This document shows positions 44,801 through 58,195 of a stretch of 64,000 nt of DNA, one piece after another. The notes under the pieces are model-generated. The model was not told the DNA's origin, searched no databases, and worked only from the letters and a program-made list of their open reading frames with translations. Every line of letters starts with the position of its first letter. The first letter of the stretch is position 1. The translations under genes and the position numbers were made by a program. This DNA comes from Podocnemis expansa (taxonomy: Eukaryota > Chordata > Testudines > Podocnemididae), in assembly GCA_007922195.1 (NCBI GenBank), contig ML681963.1:61054711-61118710 (forward strand), written 5' to 3'.

Positions 44801-45041
44801 CACCTGCTCACTGTCCCTGCTTTGGAGTTTGCGGAAAGAAGGGACTGGGCGCCTGCCGGACCAGCGGGGTATTTAACCAGGGCTGAACATGCGCCACTCC
44901 GGGGGTGCCACCGCTGGTCGTGCAGGGCGGGCTATGAGTTTCCGGTGTTCGAGGATGCTGGCGCATACAAACCCAAGGTGGAATGGAAGTGAGTAGTGCA
45001 TCTCGAAGAACAGCAGTTACAGGTAAGTAACTGTCCCCTTT

Positions 45042-46140
45042 TCTCATGGTGGGAGTGCTCTACAGTAGCATGCAGGAGATCTAGCTCTGAATCTTAGTGC
45101 CATGTAGCTCTGGATGCAGCATGCTCTACTGTTACGGAAGGGAACTACATCACTTATTGCTCTTCTGGAAGGCAGTCAGCTACTGTGGTGATGAATATGA
45201 TTCAGGAACCTTTACGGAATAAAATGGTGTCCCAGACCTTTGCTCTCTGCGCCATGCATTGACCCTAGCTATTCAATAGGCATATGGGAATACAGTGTAC
45301 CATCCTGCCCCCTGCATATGAACTTCTCTGTGCTGCTTCTCCCACCCTGGTTTCCTGCCAACAGACTTCAGTGCACAAAGCAAATGAGGTTACCTAGCAG
45401 GAAAAAGAAATAAAAGGCACAAACTCACACAAACCTTTGTCCATTTCACTGAAAACAGTATCAGCTCTGCCAACTCACTAAGGCTCAGATCTCTCTAGCT
45501 TTTCTCTGTGTTGTATTTCACATCTTCCATTCAAGTCCACAAATCCATTTCTGTACTTCCTGGGTGTCCCATAGTCATCTTCTATCTGCCAGAGGGACTC
45601 ATCCAATCAGTAACAGAGAGTACAGGGAGCCTCCAGTCATCACTTGGACTGCAGACCAAACTGCCATAGCCTCCCAAGGGAGAAGAGGAACTCGTTGTTG
45701 ATGGCTTGTCGTGGCAGATTCTAATAGTGGAGCTGGACATATTCTACAGAACTGGAAGAGCTCGAGACAGTTGTGGGGGCAATTCCACTTTACAGAAAAG
45801 GTTCCCATCTGTTAAAAGGTTATTTTCCATGTAGTTCCTGAAACGTATACTAAGGGGCCCAACTCTTCCCATAGGTGATGTCAGGCAGAATGGTGGCTCA
45901 GAGAAAAATTCAAGAGGTCACTGCTGCTAGTGCATATGGAGTTCCTCACTCTAGGCAACTTACAGAAGTGGTTGATAATGACCTGCAGCAATGCAGAACA
46001 ACAGTAACTGAGAGGGCATCTAGCTGGCAAGAGCTCCAGGAACCCATATGAATGATCTTTACATAGTGACACCAGTTACATGAATTAACAGAGGGGACAC
46101 CATATCCTTTGACTCAAAAATCCCCCCACATATTAAAATT
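45042..46140. other. Intergenic stretch, nothing recognised
   Basis: No coding exon, RNA gene or clear repeat recognised. Confidence 0.45.
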
Positions 46141-47560
46141 TTAAATTACAGCCATTAGAATGGGTTGGCCAAAAGTTGAATAAAATGAATCACTAATATG
46201 CACCTCAGTACACATAGCAAAGGAACAGCAAAGGGTGGTTGCTTTACAAATCTCTTCTATCGTATCCATTTCACTTTCTCTCCAGAAGGCAACCTGAGGC
46301 CTGGCCCAATGTTCTTTTATGAAGAACCTTTGTAGTGATGGTTCAAGGACTGAGGAACAAATCCATGGAGAAGTCAATACTTTGCAAACCGCCTTGCATT
46401 TCTGTGCTGCTCCAGAACCCCCCAAAGGAATCAGCCAATGTGAAAGACTTTTGTCTCATCTAGGTAAAACGTGAAACACTTCAGGTCATATTGCATGAAT
46501 GTTGGATCTTCTCTTTGTCAGGTCCTGAGTTGCTCTGAAAGAAAAGAGACAGGACATCTTTTGCTCAGTGTGAAAGCTGGGATTTGTCTTGGGAATGAAG
46601 CTGGGCACAGGAAGAAAGATGGAAACTGAAAATGGCAACAAATGATTGTGATTTCTCGTATCCTTCTAGCTGATGGAACTGCAACTGAAGATGCAATCCT
46701 TGTCCACAGATTTAAAGGGGATGGCACAGTATTCCGGACCACACTGAGCTTCCAGGGAGGAGGGGTGATATAGAATTTGGGTGTCAGTCACTTCTCTGCT
46801 TTTAGAACAGTCCTAATGAGGGGATGACTTTGCACAGGGAAGGTGGCATGAGATCTGAGAAACTTAAATAGCAGTCAGATCCTTTCAGGTACTAGAGCTT
46901 TTACTAGGGCTACACTGGAAAATCTACTTTAAAATCAGATATTTAGCATTCAAAGATGGAAATAGCTGTATTAGAAATCCATAAGGAGAAGGCTTTCCAG
47001 ATCTGGTTGTACATGCTATTGGTTGCTTGTCATAGAGACTTAAGAAGGGTACCAATGTCTGAGTCAGAGAGAACTTGGCATTTCAGGGTCAGCCTCTCAA
47101 GCTATAAGAAAACTATTTTTATTAGTGTCATGAATCAATCCCTAGTGATAATGAACTGCAGAGTCCAGGACTCAGCTAAGAACAGTTGCACACACTGGCT
47201 AACCTGGAATTATGAGAATCCATTTCATTTTGTCCTTCTGTACTTTTCTCAGCACCTGGGGAGTGAGGAGGAAAGGAGGAAAAGTTCATAGCAAGCTGCA
47301 ATTTCATGGAACAGAGAACATGTCTATCCTTTGTGTAAGGGGCCCCTGTATCTGATGTAGAACTGAGGCACTTTACAGCTGTGGCTTGTGGCAAACGTGT
47401 ATTATTAGAGTTTCCCACATCCTGCACATCTGGTGAAATACTTGTGGATTGAAGCGCCATTCCCTGTGATGCATGCTGGAACTGCCAAACCAAATTGCTC
47501 TGATGCTGACTTTCCCAGGTAGATGGACTGCTATGAAGGCCACAAGATTCTTTTCTGCCC
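46141..47560 (-). pseudogene. Ancient DIRS relic (RNase H/methylase and recombinase pieces)
   Basis: On the minus strand at about 47370-47530, HLPGKVSIRAIWFGSSSMHH, then REWRFNPQVFHQMCRMWETL resembles the DIRS segment 'HIPG..N..AD.LSR..EW.LHPEVF..I...WG' that links RNase H to the methylase-like domain. Further along the same strand, at 46250-46330, RPQVAFWRESEMDTIEEICK resembles the recombinase segment RAQAASAAFLAGIPVADICR. The order and strand agree with one very old, heavily mutated element. The match is by eye only. Confidence 0.35.
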
Positions 47561-50500
47561 ATTTCACGGTCAACAGAGAAGGAGAAGGGCTACAATGTTC
47601 CCCCAGCACCGATATATGTAGCACAACACCACCACAGCATTGTCTAAATGGACTGAGGCAAGAAGTGTAATGAAGAATGCATGGTGATACAAATAGCAGG
47701 TGAGCTGCTTTCCTTTCCAGTCTCCTCCTATGAAGATACTTCTCACTCTTCAAGCACTTATCTGGTTCATATGAACTCTCATTGCAAGAAAACTGGCTTC
47801 TATCATTGTAATAGTCCAGTCAGGATCTGAGTATGGAAATCTCTTGAGGAAAGTAGCAAGTGGGTCTTGTCAAGGCTGTTTCCCCACACTTGCACTGAGT
47901 GCAGAAGGTGGGGGCCTGCAACAGGCCTTAAAGTCTGGTCTTAAAACTCTCCAACACCTCCAATTCCTGGCCTTGGAGTGGTATTGCTGCCACAACTCAA
48001 ATGCAAAAACCTCTTGAAACCCAGGAAGGTGCACTTGGGAATTCCTTCCTGTGAGGTATCCTCAATCCATTTTATTCCTCTCTCAGGACAGTGACTGAAC
48101 CCCAGCTGGGATATCAGCTGGAAATGGAACAGAATTCCTCTTAACTGGTTGTGCAGTCTGAGGCACATGCACCCAAACCTCTTGCTTTTCAGGACACAGA
48201 ACCAGAGCTTACTTAAAAGACAAAATCTTTAATTAAAAGAACAGATAAGAAACAGAGAGTTGCTTCTCTGGGATTTAACTTAGGTAGTTACAGGGTAGTG
48301 AGAGGGGGTACATGTGCTCAGCACAGAGAAATCAAAAAACAAACCAAAAACAAAGAAAATGCCCTGACCGCGTCTAAGTAAACATTCCCTGTTCTACTCA
48401 CAACTGGTCAGTAACAAACTTATTTTTGGTAAGTATGTTGCTGGATTCTTCTTCGGGCCTTTCTACCTGGCCTCCTCTTGATCCTTCCAGGAACTCTGCT
48501 GCATCCAAACAGGAACAGGCCAGGCTGCTGCTCCAATTCAGAAATTTGTGCGTTGCTCCTATTGGCTGTCCTGGGACTCACTGACCAGAGTGTTAACCCC
48601 TTTCTCCCCAAGGATTACTACAGGCCTCACCAAAGAAAAGATATCCTGACATTCTTCTGGGAGAGTTTTCTTCTGCAGAAAGTGCATCAGTTCTCTTGTG
48701 AGGGCAGAAGAAAGTAAAAAGTTTGCAGTGAACCAAGTAGCTGCAGGACAGGATGGACCTAGAGGCTGTCCTAATCACTAGTGAAACAATGTTCTGGAGC
48801 CTTTCATGAGACAAACATTTGTGGGCTTTCCATGTAATGAAACAGCTTTGTAAAGGGACAACATCCTCTGATAGTTCCAAAGTACTCTCAAGGATTTATG
48901 ACAAAGCCCACTGGTAAAAGAAGATAATAGAGTCTCTGAATGACAACCAGAACCTTTAGAAGAGATCTGGATTATTAATCATCTAAATATGATAGAATGT
49001 GATTCCTTCCCAATGAACGGCACTTGCTCCCATACTACATTATTACCATATATTATTTGTATTGCAATAACACCCAAAGACCTCTCTTAGAATCTGGTCC
49101 CTTTGTGCTAAGTGTTGTACAAACACACAGGAAGATACAAACTATGTCTTGAAGAGCTGGAAAGAAGTGTAACAAACAATAGAAAGGAAAGGAAAGAAGG
49201 GCAAAGGCAACTCTGATAAAAATCTGAAGGTAACACATGTTAACAATATTCATAATTTGACTCCACATAATTTTCAAATAATTTTTATTTTTACTTACTC
49301 CAACTGCCTTCAACCCAGCCATCATTAATTGGCTACAAAAGGTATCTTTGTGAAAATTTGCAGAACCATGACTTATGGCAGAACAGGCTACTAATTTTCA
49401 TTCTTTGGTATTTCTCATGAGATGCCTGTGATAGATATATGGAGACATGACTTTTGCAAGTCTGTGGATGCTAAGAATTCTCCAGCTGATATTAGGCCAA
49501 AGAGATTCCATCTTGAATTTCTGGTACTAGAAATAAGATAGAAAAGTTTCATCTCACAGTGCTCAAGAAAAAGGAAGATTGGCACAAACATCTGAGAGGT
49601 GCTGGATATGTTTGCTTACATCATCTCCTTTTTGGGAGGTTTGAAGCATAGGACCAGAATGTTTCCTGAGCCTGCAGAAAGTTAGGCAAATTCTGTGTGC
49701 TAACTATTTGAAAGGACAGAAAGAATTCTGTAGCAAGGGGGTGTGACCTCCCTCTGAGACTGCCACTCAAATACCCACCATTCCAGAAGCAGAGGAGCAG
49801 GACCAAGGCAGAAAAAGGAAGTATAAAAGGTGTGCCCTCCCGCTTTTCTGAGACGTAGAGTGGCTGAAGGAGGATCTCTTCTCTGGTGCTGGTACCCAAG
49901 CCCAACTGGTACCCTGTGGAGGTGCTGCCAGGGCTGCCCTGCCTTGCCCTGCAGCTGGAGCTCTGAGGATCTGAGTTACCTGGGCTTTGTGAGCTAGGAA
50001 CCTTCCCTCCTCTTTGCCTTCTTTAAGTCCAATTCCATTTTGTCTTGCAAGTCAAATAAAGAAGTTGCCCCTTCTAAAGAAACATCATACTACTTAGAGA
50101 AAACTGGACTCTTGGCATAGATTTTTTAGTGAGGAGAGGCTCATCCTTTTTGGTGAGGAGGGATATAATACTTGCTAAGGATTCTGTCTGATTCACTGAA
50201 TATAACTGCATAGCTTCCTCACTGTGGTCCTCCCAAATATCGGTGAATCTTCCCCCGTAGACTGGAAATAGTGGGAAAACTTTTGTGGAAGTCAGGAATA
50301 CTCATTCATTGTAAGATAGCAAGGGAGAGTGAATACTCTGCCCACCTCAGAGCCTGGACCACCGCCTGCCGTTCAGTGGCTCACATCCTCTGTATTAAAA
50401 CTTTGCAGGGAGGCAATTTCAAGGTCAGAATCTGACTCAGAAGAGGATGATAAACTTTCTATTCCAGAGAAACTCAAGCAGAGATGGAGTGAGATGTCTG

Positions 50501-51544
50501 ACTTCTCAAGGAGGAATGTTTGTCAGGCTTGCTTACAAGAAAGCTGGTCTCTCCATTTGGTTTGTGAGATGGTTTCTTGTTCTTGGGGTGTTTAGTAGGG
50601 CTCTAATGCCTATGGTTAGGCTGAGTGGCAGAGGATTTGTAGACTCTGGTTTCTGGGAGGCCTGAGTTAGTCTGCTAGTTTCTGACCAGAAATTAAACAG
50701 GCAGAGGAGGGAGGGGACAACTGCATCAGTAAGCTATGCAGTTGTCTGGTAAGAGGACTGGAAGTCTGTTCTCACACACTACAGGCACATGCCATCTGCT
50801 GCTACAGATCCATTTATTAGTCTTCTTCCATTTTTCCAATCATCTCCTGAGAGGTGAATATCAGCAACTGCTCCTCACTAAGGCAGAGTTGAAACTCTGT
50901 GAGGACTAGCAGCAGGGTCCCCAATTGGCAGAAAAACTTTTCTTCTGAATTTCCATTATATCCTTCTTCTTTCAGTCACTTGTCTGCTAATCCCCTGAGG
51001 AGGATCTCATAGCACTGATTGTTGGAATTAGAATATGTATGGCAGAAATGATAGGGAGGCAAATGGAAGTGGGAAAGAGAGAGAGCGAGCACATCCTAGC
51101 AACCTGTTCAGTTTGAGGTTCAGTATACATAGTAGGAGCCTTTGTACTGCTTGGGAATGTGATCTGTTATAATTTTTCCATTTCTTTATTTGACAGGGAG
51201 AAAGAACCTGGAAAATACACAAAACCCTCATTGGTTATTTCATGAACCTAGTGCTGAGGAATGGAGCAGGTCCTAAAGATACCCACTCTGCATTTTAGGG
51301 ACCCAATCCAATCTCCAGCTGTTGATGCACTCCTCTAACACAATCAGAATTATCTTCATAGCAGGGGGCAGAGTTTGACTGGAGTGGTACAACAAGCCAC
51401 TGCTGCAGCTGAGGGAAACCACTCAGGCCTGGGGCTTCAGGTCAGATTCAAGGAACAGAAGTCAATCATGAAAAAGTTTAGAAAGCATAAATAAATACAA
51501 AAATAAGCCACACAATAGAAACCTCCAGCAATGAAACAAAGTGT
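47561..51544. other. Intergenic stretch, no gene recognised
   Basis: A piece at about 49040-49165 (GTGCTAAGTGTTGTACAAACACA, AAGAGCTGGAAAG) resembles an old amniote interspersed repeat whose family I cannot name. A frame at 50329-50595 has an acidic stretch (SRSESDSEEDDKLS) but no convincing gene structure. Otherwise nothing recognisable. Confidence 0.4.
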
Positions 51545-51745
51545 TGTTAAAACAATAAGAGTCCCGTGGCACCTTAAAAATTAAGAAATTGCTTTGGGCA
51601 TAAGCTTTTTTTTTTTGCTTTTATTGCAGCTGACAAAGGGAGTTGGAGCCCATGAAAGCTGATGCCCAAAGAAATCTGTTAGTCTTTAATGTGCCATTGG
51701 ACTCGTGTCATTTTTGCTTATACAAACTAACGTGGTTACCTCTCT
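51545..51745. mobile_element. Foldback MITE copy
   Basis: AATAAGAGTCCCGTGGCACC, GCTTTGGGCATAAGC on the left and the inverse GGAGCCCATGAAAGCTGATG, CCCAAAGAAATCTGTTAGTC on the right. It ends with AACTAACGTGGTTACCTCTC, a variant of the family's terminal repeat. Confidence 0.75.
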
Positions 51746-54700
51746 GAAAGTGATGTTACACTCAGATTTTAAAATCCTGTCAATATAATAAAGGAGCAAA
51801 AACTGATTGGGTATAAATTAATAACTAAACATATAAACAAAATGAAATAACTTTATTCAAACTAAGTATTTCTATGGCTTCATGGCCAAAATTCAAGACT
51901 GCTGCAGATGAGGATGGCTCTAGTCACATGGTCTATTTGTCTTTGGTTGTCATGTGGTGTGAGCAGTGCCCAGGAGAGGGCAGACAACCTTGGCTTTTTC
52001 AGGACTGGGATGGGTTGAAATGGCTGAGTGGATGAGACTTCATGTTCAAGCTTGGACCTTGGGAAGCACAATGCAGACAGCTGAAGGACCTCTGTCTTAT
52101 GTGAGAGTTTACATGCCTGGGGTGTGGAAGGGAGAAGGAGCCCAAGGGACCTCAGTGACAGAAGCTCTGAGAGAGAGTGCCACCATGCCGTCAGCCCCCA
52201 CAGACATGCAACTTCTCTCCTGTCCTCAGGGAGATCTTTGGAATGTGCAGCAGGGTCTCACTGTCACCTTCGTCTGGGTGTTATAGGGAGAGTGGTGTCA
52301 TCTGCGGTCAGGAGCAGTGCACTGGACTCCTCATCTGCTGCTCAAGGTTAATCCATCACTTTGAGTGGGAGCTGGAAAAGATACAAAGTAAATCCTGTGA
52401 GTGACCTCAGAGGGATATTCTGAGTGTAAAACACCACTGCACTGAGTCACTGGGTGCAGAAATAACTAGTGCTAGAAGTTCAGAACTGTCAATCCTCAAA
52501 CCTACTAGAGCTTCACATGAACACATAGCTCAACATGCTAAATCTGCCTGAATATACTAACAGTTACAAGCCATAAATACATCTAACCATAATAACTACA
52601 GCTTCAGCTGTTTGTGACTGGTTCCCAGCCTGAATCCATTAGCTCCTCGCAACATCCTCCCACAATTGCGTCACTCTGAGTCTTCTTTTTCCTCTTTGGT
52701 GTATTTGGTCTCTTCCCTTCTGCATCTTTTTCTCCCTTCCTGCTGCTCAGGGACCTCCAGTCCCCAGAACGATGAGCTAAGGGGCTCTCTGCAAGATGGG
52801 GGAGAGGTCCCTGTGAATGAATAATTTGGAGCATGGGAAACACTTTTTTCCCCTTCACTATTCAGAATGCGGTTTAATCATGAGTTCTGCATTTGCCTAC
52901 TTTGGCAGGTTTAAGACAAAACCCTGAGGTTATCTTCACTTCTTTTATTTAGGAAGTTTTATTTAATGTTCATTTTAAAATAAATTTTAAAAATACCCAG
53001 AGAGCCTAGCAATGCACCATGTCCATTTTGAATAGGTGATGCTTTATGGCTAGTCAACTGGGTAAAGCTTTTCCTATATATTTAGATTTAGCAAACAGTG
53101 TGTAAAATCTTCACCTGGCACACTACAGTCCCTCTACATTCACCTGTCATATTAATTCCAATGAAATGCAAGGGAAATGAAGTCACCCAAGACAGTCATC
53201 CAACCTCACCACTCATCCTCCTCCCCCACAGAAACTCCCTTTCATCTGTTTTTGCCTATAACCCTGTAACACTGGTGGCCTTTTCACATACACTAATGTA
53301 AGCTCATATTTCATCAGTTCTTTGCGCCAGGGTGTCCTGAAGGTTCAAGCTGGGTGGGAATTCTTAGGCATATGTGTAAACTAATGAGTCCCTATCCTCA
53401 GAGTGTCTGCTAGATACTACTGCCATACAAATATTAAATAAGAATCTAAGTAAATATATGAGGTGTTAACCCCTTCAGGCATTTAGTTGCCTATTCGCCA
53501 TTCTCAAATGAATGCTGGGTGACAAAGAGGGACAGATTTCTTGTTAGCCAAAGGAACCTTAGTAGGACGCTTGGAATTACATTTCCTCAATCCCCAGCCC
53601 ATGCCGATTGATTCTCTTTGCTCTAAAGAATCATGGGACTCAGTCACTATATATAGCAGAGTGAATCTCCTTATCCCCCACTTCCCTGGAGTTGTTAGAG
53701 CACAAGTCTGTCTGACCATCTATCCAGGCACTACTAGGTTCCCCAGGACTGTAACACCTGAGAAACCTTATAAACATTAACAAATTTATCCCCAGAGCAT
53801 GTCTGTGCAACAAGGAAATTGCATCTCCATTCACAGATAGAGCACTGAAGCACAGAGAAGTCAGGGGACTTGCCCAAAATTATATAATGAGTCTGTGGCA
53901 GAGTTAGGAAAGCAAACTGCTCTATTTCCAGTGTTAAACACAAGACCTTCCTCTTTCCTACAAGGGGCTGATAACCATAGAAACTCATTTCTTTCAGCTT
54001 CATGCAGAGGGACTTTCCAATCCTACAGTGCTTTCCAGGCCTCCTTTGTTGGACTATGCAGGCTTGAGAAAGTAACAGCTCAATGCCATGAAACCCTAAG
54101 ACAAAGAAGCTGCCCACAGCTGCAAACATTCGAGTGAAATCTCTGCATGAAAAGCCTGGTAAACAATCTCATTAGGGAGAAGAGGCAGGTTTGGGGAGGC
54201 CAGCGTGACCCCTGCTGCCTTTCTGATGCCACAAAGAGATTTACCTTCTCACCCAACACCTTTACAACATCCCCCTGGCCCTGGATAAACACAAATCTGT
54301 TTCCTCTTGTTCATTTCTTCCCTTTCAGGTTATTTGCTGCAGTTGCCTGTCCACGCTCTGGCACTGCCCTTTCCCACATTCCATTTCCATGAGTCCTACC
54401 ACTCTTTCCACCCTATTCACTCTCATTTCTTGGCCTACATTTCTCTGCTGAAGACCAAGATCAAATCAATGCCACAGAAAGACATCCAGTTCAGTGGAGA
54501 AGCAGAATCAGTTCCTGTATTGGTAGAAAGGTTCCAAAGGGTCACATATGAGGCAAAAGTAGTAACCAGGATACCATGAGTTCTCTCAGTCTTTGTATGC
54601 TTCATCATGAATGGCAGCTACAAAAAGGTGACATCCTGGGTAGAGTTCCCATCACCCCAATACTGAGATGAGGTAGAACTTGGCCACTGGCAAGGGTACC

Positions 54701-57700
54701 CCCCACTACTTATTCTGAAGGCTCAAAAAGAGGCACTGCCTCTGCTGCTCATGAGTTCTCTTCCACGCTCCTAAAGTTCAGGCTGGGTTCCAAGTCAGTT
54801 TATACAGGGGACCTGGTTTAAGAGACCATCCCCTCCTCCCTCTCCTGTTTCCCCAGTCCCATGTCTGCTTTCAGCAGACCTGAAGTGCTCCCCAGGCTTG
54901 AACTGGCCTCTCACTAGCATGCAACCAGCAGATAACAGGAAACAGCTTCTTCCTCTCATAAAACAAAGGCACGAGAGGTGCAAGAGGCGGCCCATTCTCA
55001 CGAATTTAGGAATAAGTACATTTTTTCTTCATTAGAAGTGAGCACAGGCCCTCACTTCTAGTCGAGTGGTGACGGCTGAGTTTGACATCATCCTGCTACC
55101 TTTGTCTGAGGAGAGCTTAGAAAGAACACTTCAGAAAGGAGTTTTGGACTCTGCTGGGATTAATGAGACTTCCCCATATGGCTCATGTGGAGAAACACAA
55201 ACAATTATAATCATGCACATGCCCCAAGTTCATTGTGAAGTTACTGTAATGTATTTTCTAAGGCCTCTGATGTCAGTCACAGAGTCACTCTACTTCCCTT
55301 TTCCAGACAATGGTGTGAAATAAACTGAAAGAGGTGTTACAGTACTGTCTCACTCCTTTCTGGCTCTTTGCATTGGTATTAGGGGCTGAATCTTTGCACA
55401 GCCCTGAGTCCACAATACAACTACTGTAACAGGTCAGCAGTCACTCTGGTTCTCTATCTGCCATCTTTTCATGCCTGTGGGAGACAGCTGTTGCTCAACG
55501 GCTCCGAGACTCTAGGAAGGGAACCAAAGTGATGGAGGGGACCGTGGATAGTTTCTGGGATACTTCAAAGGACCACGGTTTTAGGAGGATAATTCTTGGA
55601 ACAGATGTGAAACCAAATACTCACTGTCACAGCAGTCCTCCATCTTCTCCAAAAGGGAAATGTAACAGTGGGATTCACCTCCCTTCACCACATCAAACCC
55701 TGCTTCTCTCCAAATTCCTATGACACAGGCAGATCATGTTTCCTGCTAATCCCCTTTTGGCAGCACAGTAGAAAAGGGGCAGTGGAGGAAGGGCAGAAAG
55801 AGATGCTCATAGAATGTCACAACTATTGGTGGTACATCCAGTGTGCAGGATGTAGGGGCTCTGTTGTGGAAGCTTTAGTCTATGTGGAAGACGCTGGGGT
55901 TCTAACCACTCCTCTCTTCGGAAGTTCAGTGAGTTTCTCCGGTAGCTGGCCTGTTCCAAAAGGATTGCTGGGGACATGTTGGCTTTATTGTATTGCTGTG
56001 CTAGGTTTAGCAGTGAGGTGTCATCAGAAGCAGTTTGCTGATCTCATGAGGTATTTAGGCCCTGAGCAGCCAGGCCATTTGCAGGCTGAGGTCACTCGAG
56101 GTGCCCATTTGAAGTTACTTTTAAAAGTCAAGGCCATTTGTGCAGTCAGTCACAGAAACAAGAGAGAACCAGGAGAGCGGCAATGAAGAACAGAATTAAC
56201 AGGATTAGTGGTATGGAGGAAAGGAATCAGCGACACAGAATGTGGAAACCTGAGTGAGTCCTGTTCCCAGCTGCTCCTGCTGAAGGATTTGGACAGATTC
56301 AGCTGGCCTCACTGCACTGACTGTAACTGTAGCTAAGGTTCCCCTGGGAGCTGTGTTATCAACATAAAAATAAATACACTGGTGTTCAACAACTCACTGC
56401 CTCTTCAGGCTGCAGAAAAGTTAAGAGAGGCTAGACAAGGGCAGCAGTTGGCAATCCCACCTTACTGCAGAGAACACTTGAGTGACTGATACAGGCTATG
56501 CACACGTCTCACCTTTTATGTTAAACTTCCTCTGTGGTCCAGGAGAACTAGGATTCACTACTAGGTGATACGAGAATCTCCTGCCTTCACAACAGTTTCT
56601 GTAGCTATATGTGGGCAAATAATGTGAAATATTTTTTAAGAAGAATCAAACAGCAATACCCACTAATGGTGCCGTCTCCCACAACTAGATCGCAAGAAGA
56701 CTCCATCCACTTTTCTAAAACACCTGGCCACAGTGGTTCACACATTGACGTCTCTAGGCTAGACAACTGTACTTCTCTCTCCTTCAACCTAAAGAAGAAA
56801 TCCAAGAAGAAACTACTGATAATGTACAGGATAGCACTCTGTCTCCCAAATAGATCAGGCCCAAGGCAGCATATAATACTGGTACTCATCAGCCAGCATT
56901 AGCTCCCTCCATACTTCAAGATTCAATTCAAAGCCAAGAGAGATGGATGCACTTTCTGTAGCCCCCCATGGTGCTGGATACTTCTAGCACTCAGATAGTC
57001 ACAGATGGGAGAAAGATGAATTTCTACAGTAGACAGATAATTAACACCATTACGGCACTCTCCTGATAAACTTATCTATGCCCAAATATAGATGTGACAG
57101 TAACAGAAAGCTGAGTTTTCTTCATAGCTGGTGCAAGATCCCAGAACACCCTCCTGCAAGAAATCAGGAAGAGTCATTCCCTCGGCTTCAGGTTACACTA
57201 ACATTCACTTCTTCCCTGTAGCTTTCCCAAAGAACCAGAATCAAAAGAAATCCAACCATATATCACAGCCCAAGATTTATTTTAGACCAGGGGAAAGAAG
57301 TAGTATTTGTGCCTGAATCAGGAGGCATGAGTGTGCCCACAGTGGGACAGAAAACCAACTACCTTTCATTGCTCCCAACCCAGCAGCTCTCAATGTTGTT
57401 TTGATTCCCTCTCAGCAGCCACTTCATGCTAACATCACCAATCAAGAGTTAGCCTAATAATACTGTGTGGTTAACCAGCATGTCTGATAAATGTGTAACT
57501 CCTGTCAGAACTGGAGCCGGACATCTCTCTGCCCTGGTTTCACACAACACTGATTCCTTGTGTCCTTTGTAACTCCTTCTATTGTTACTGTGTTCTATAT
57601 ATTTATGTCAAGGGCTCCCAGAGCCCTAGATGGGTGTTCTTTGGTCTGGAGCTCTTACAATAAAAATAAATACAACTCTTTACCAGATACGCACAGGTTG

Positions 57701-57919
57701 GGATCCAAAAGACAGAAACATAAAGCAAAACGAAAGTGGAAACCGCGAACATTCATTGGGACAGAGATGGACCATGGGTGACTCCCATTCAATCCATAGC
57801 ACCCCTAAATCAGATGAGCTTAGCAAATCTCTTCTGAATTAACTATCAGCAAAAGCCCATCAGTAACTGAGAAGCTGGCCAGGAACTGCTATTCTGGTCT
57901 CATAAGTACCCTCACCTAG
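51746..57919. other. Intergenic stretch, no gene recognised
   Basis: Mostly unremarkable sequence. A MIR-like piece lies at about 53800-53945 on the minus strand. A minus-strand frame at 52604-52858 with a lysine-rich end follows an AG that could be an acceptor, but I cannot tie it to a gene. Confidence 0.4.
53800..53945 (-). repeat. MIR-like SINE fragment
   Basis: ACAGATAGAGCACTGAAGC, ACAGAGAAGTCAGGGGACTT and GCCCAAAATTATA follow the order of the complement of the MIR core. Confidence 0.55.
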
Positions 57920-58195
57920 AGGCCTGCAAATACGTGGATATCCATGGATATCTGCATTATATCTACATCCACAGATACAACATGGATATCCACAGACCAT
58001 TTCTTGCAGATGTAGATTGGATACAGGTCCACAAATTTTTATCTTCACAGAGCTAGAGCCCTGCAAATATATGGATATCCACAGATATCTGCATTATATC
58101 CACATCCATGGATACAACACTGATATCCATGGACCATTTCTTGCAGATGCAGATTGGATACAGATCCATGTATTTCCATCTGTGCAGGGCTCTAC
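57920..58195. mobile_element. Two tandem copies of a GGATATCC-rich MITE
   Basis: A 136-base unit beginning AGGCCTGCAAATACGTGG is followed directly by a second (58056 on, AGCCCTGCAAATATATGG). Both contain ATATCTGCATTATAT and CCATTTCTTGCAGATG. The outer right end (TGCAGGGCTCTACC) is the inverse of the unit start, so the element has inverted ends. The units differ at many positions and are not recent duplicates. Confidence 0.65.

Larger units (their letters stand above)
39246..45041 (+). mobile_element. DIRS-type tyrosine-recombinase retrotransposon, decayed (copy A)
   Basis: It has the DIRS layout: terminal repeats in inverted orientation (39290-39430 matches 44835-44990 inverted), and an internal complementary region at about 44700-44800. 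The first half of that region is complementary to the left end (39258-39298), and its second half to the right end (44983-45041). Between lie gag-like, RT/RNase H/methylase-like and tyrosine recombinase coding regions. All three are damaged by stops and frameshifts, so it is inactive. There is no obvious target duplication, as expected for recombinase-mediated insertion. Confidence 0.9.

Noticed and set aside
44700..45041. LTRs of a retrovirus at the DIRS copy A end
   Set aside because: The repeats are inverted, the coding region has a tyrosine recombinase, and there is no integrase or protease; this is DIRS and not a retrovirus.
52604..52858. A minus-strand frame with a lysine-rich end after TCTTGCAG, considered as a last exon of TTLL5
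   Set aside because: I could not match it to any remembered TTLL5 segment, and I saw no poly(A) signal or partner exon. It is unsupported without a search.
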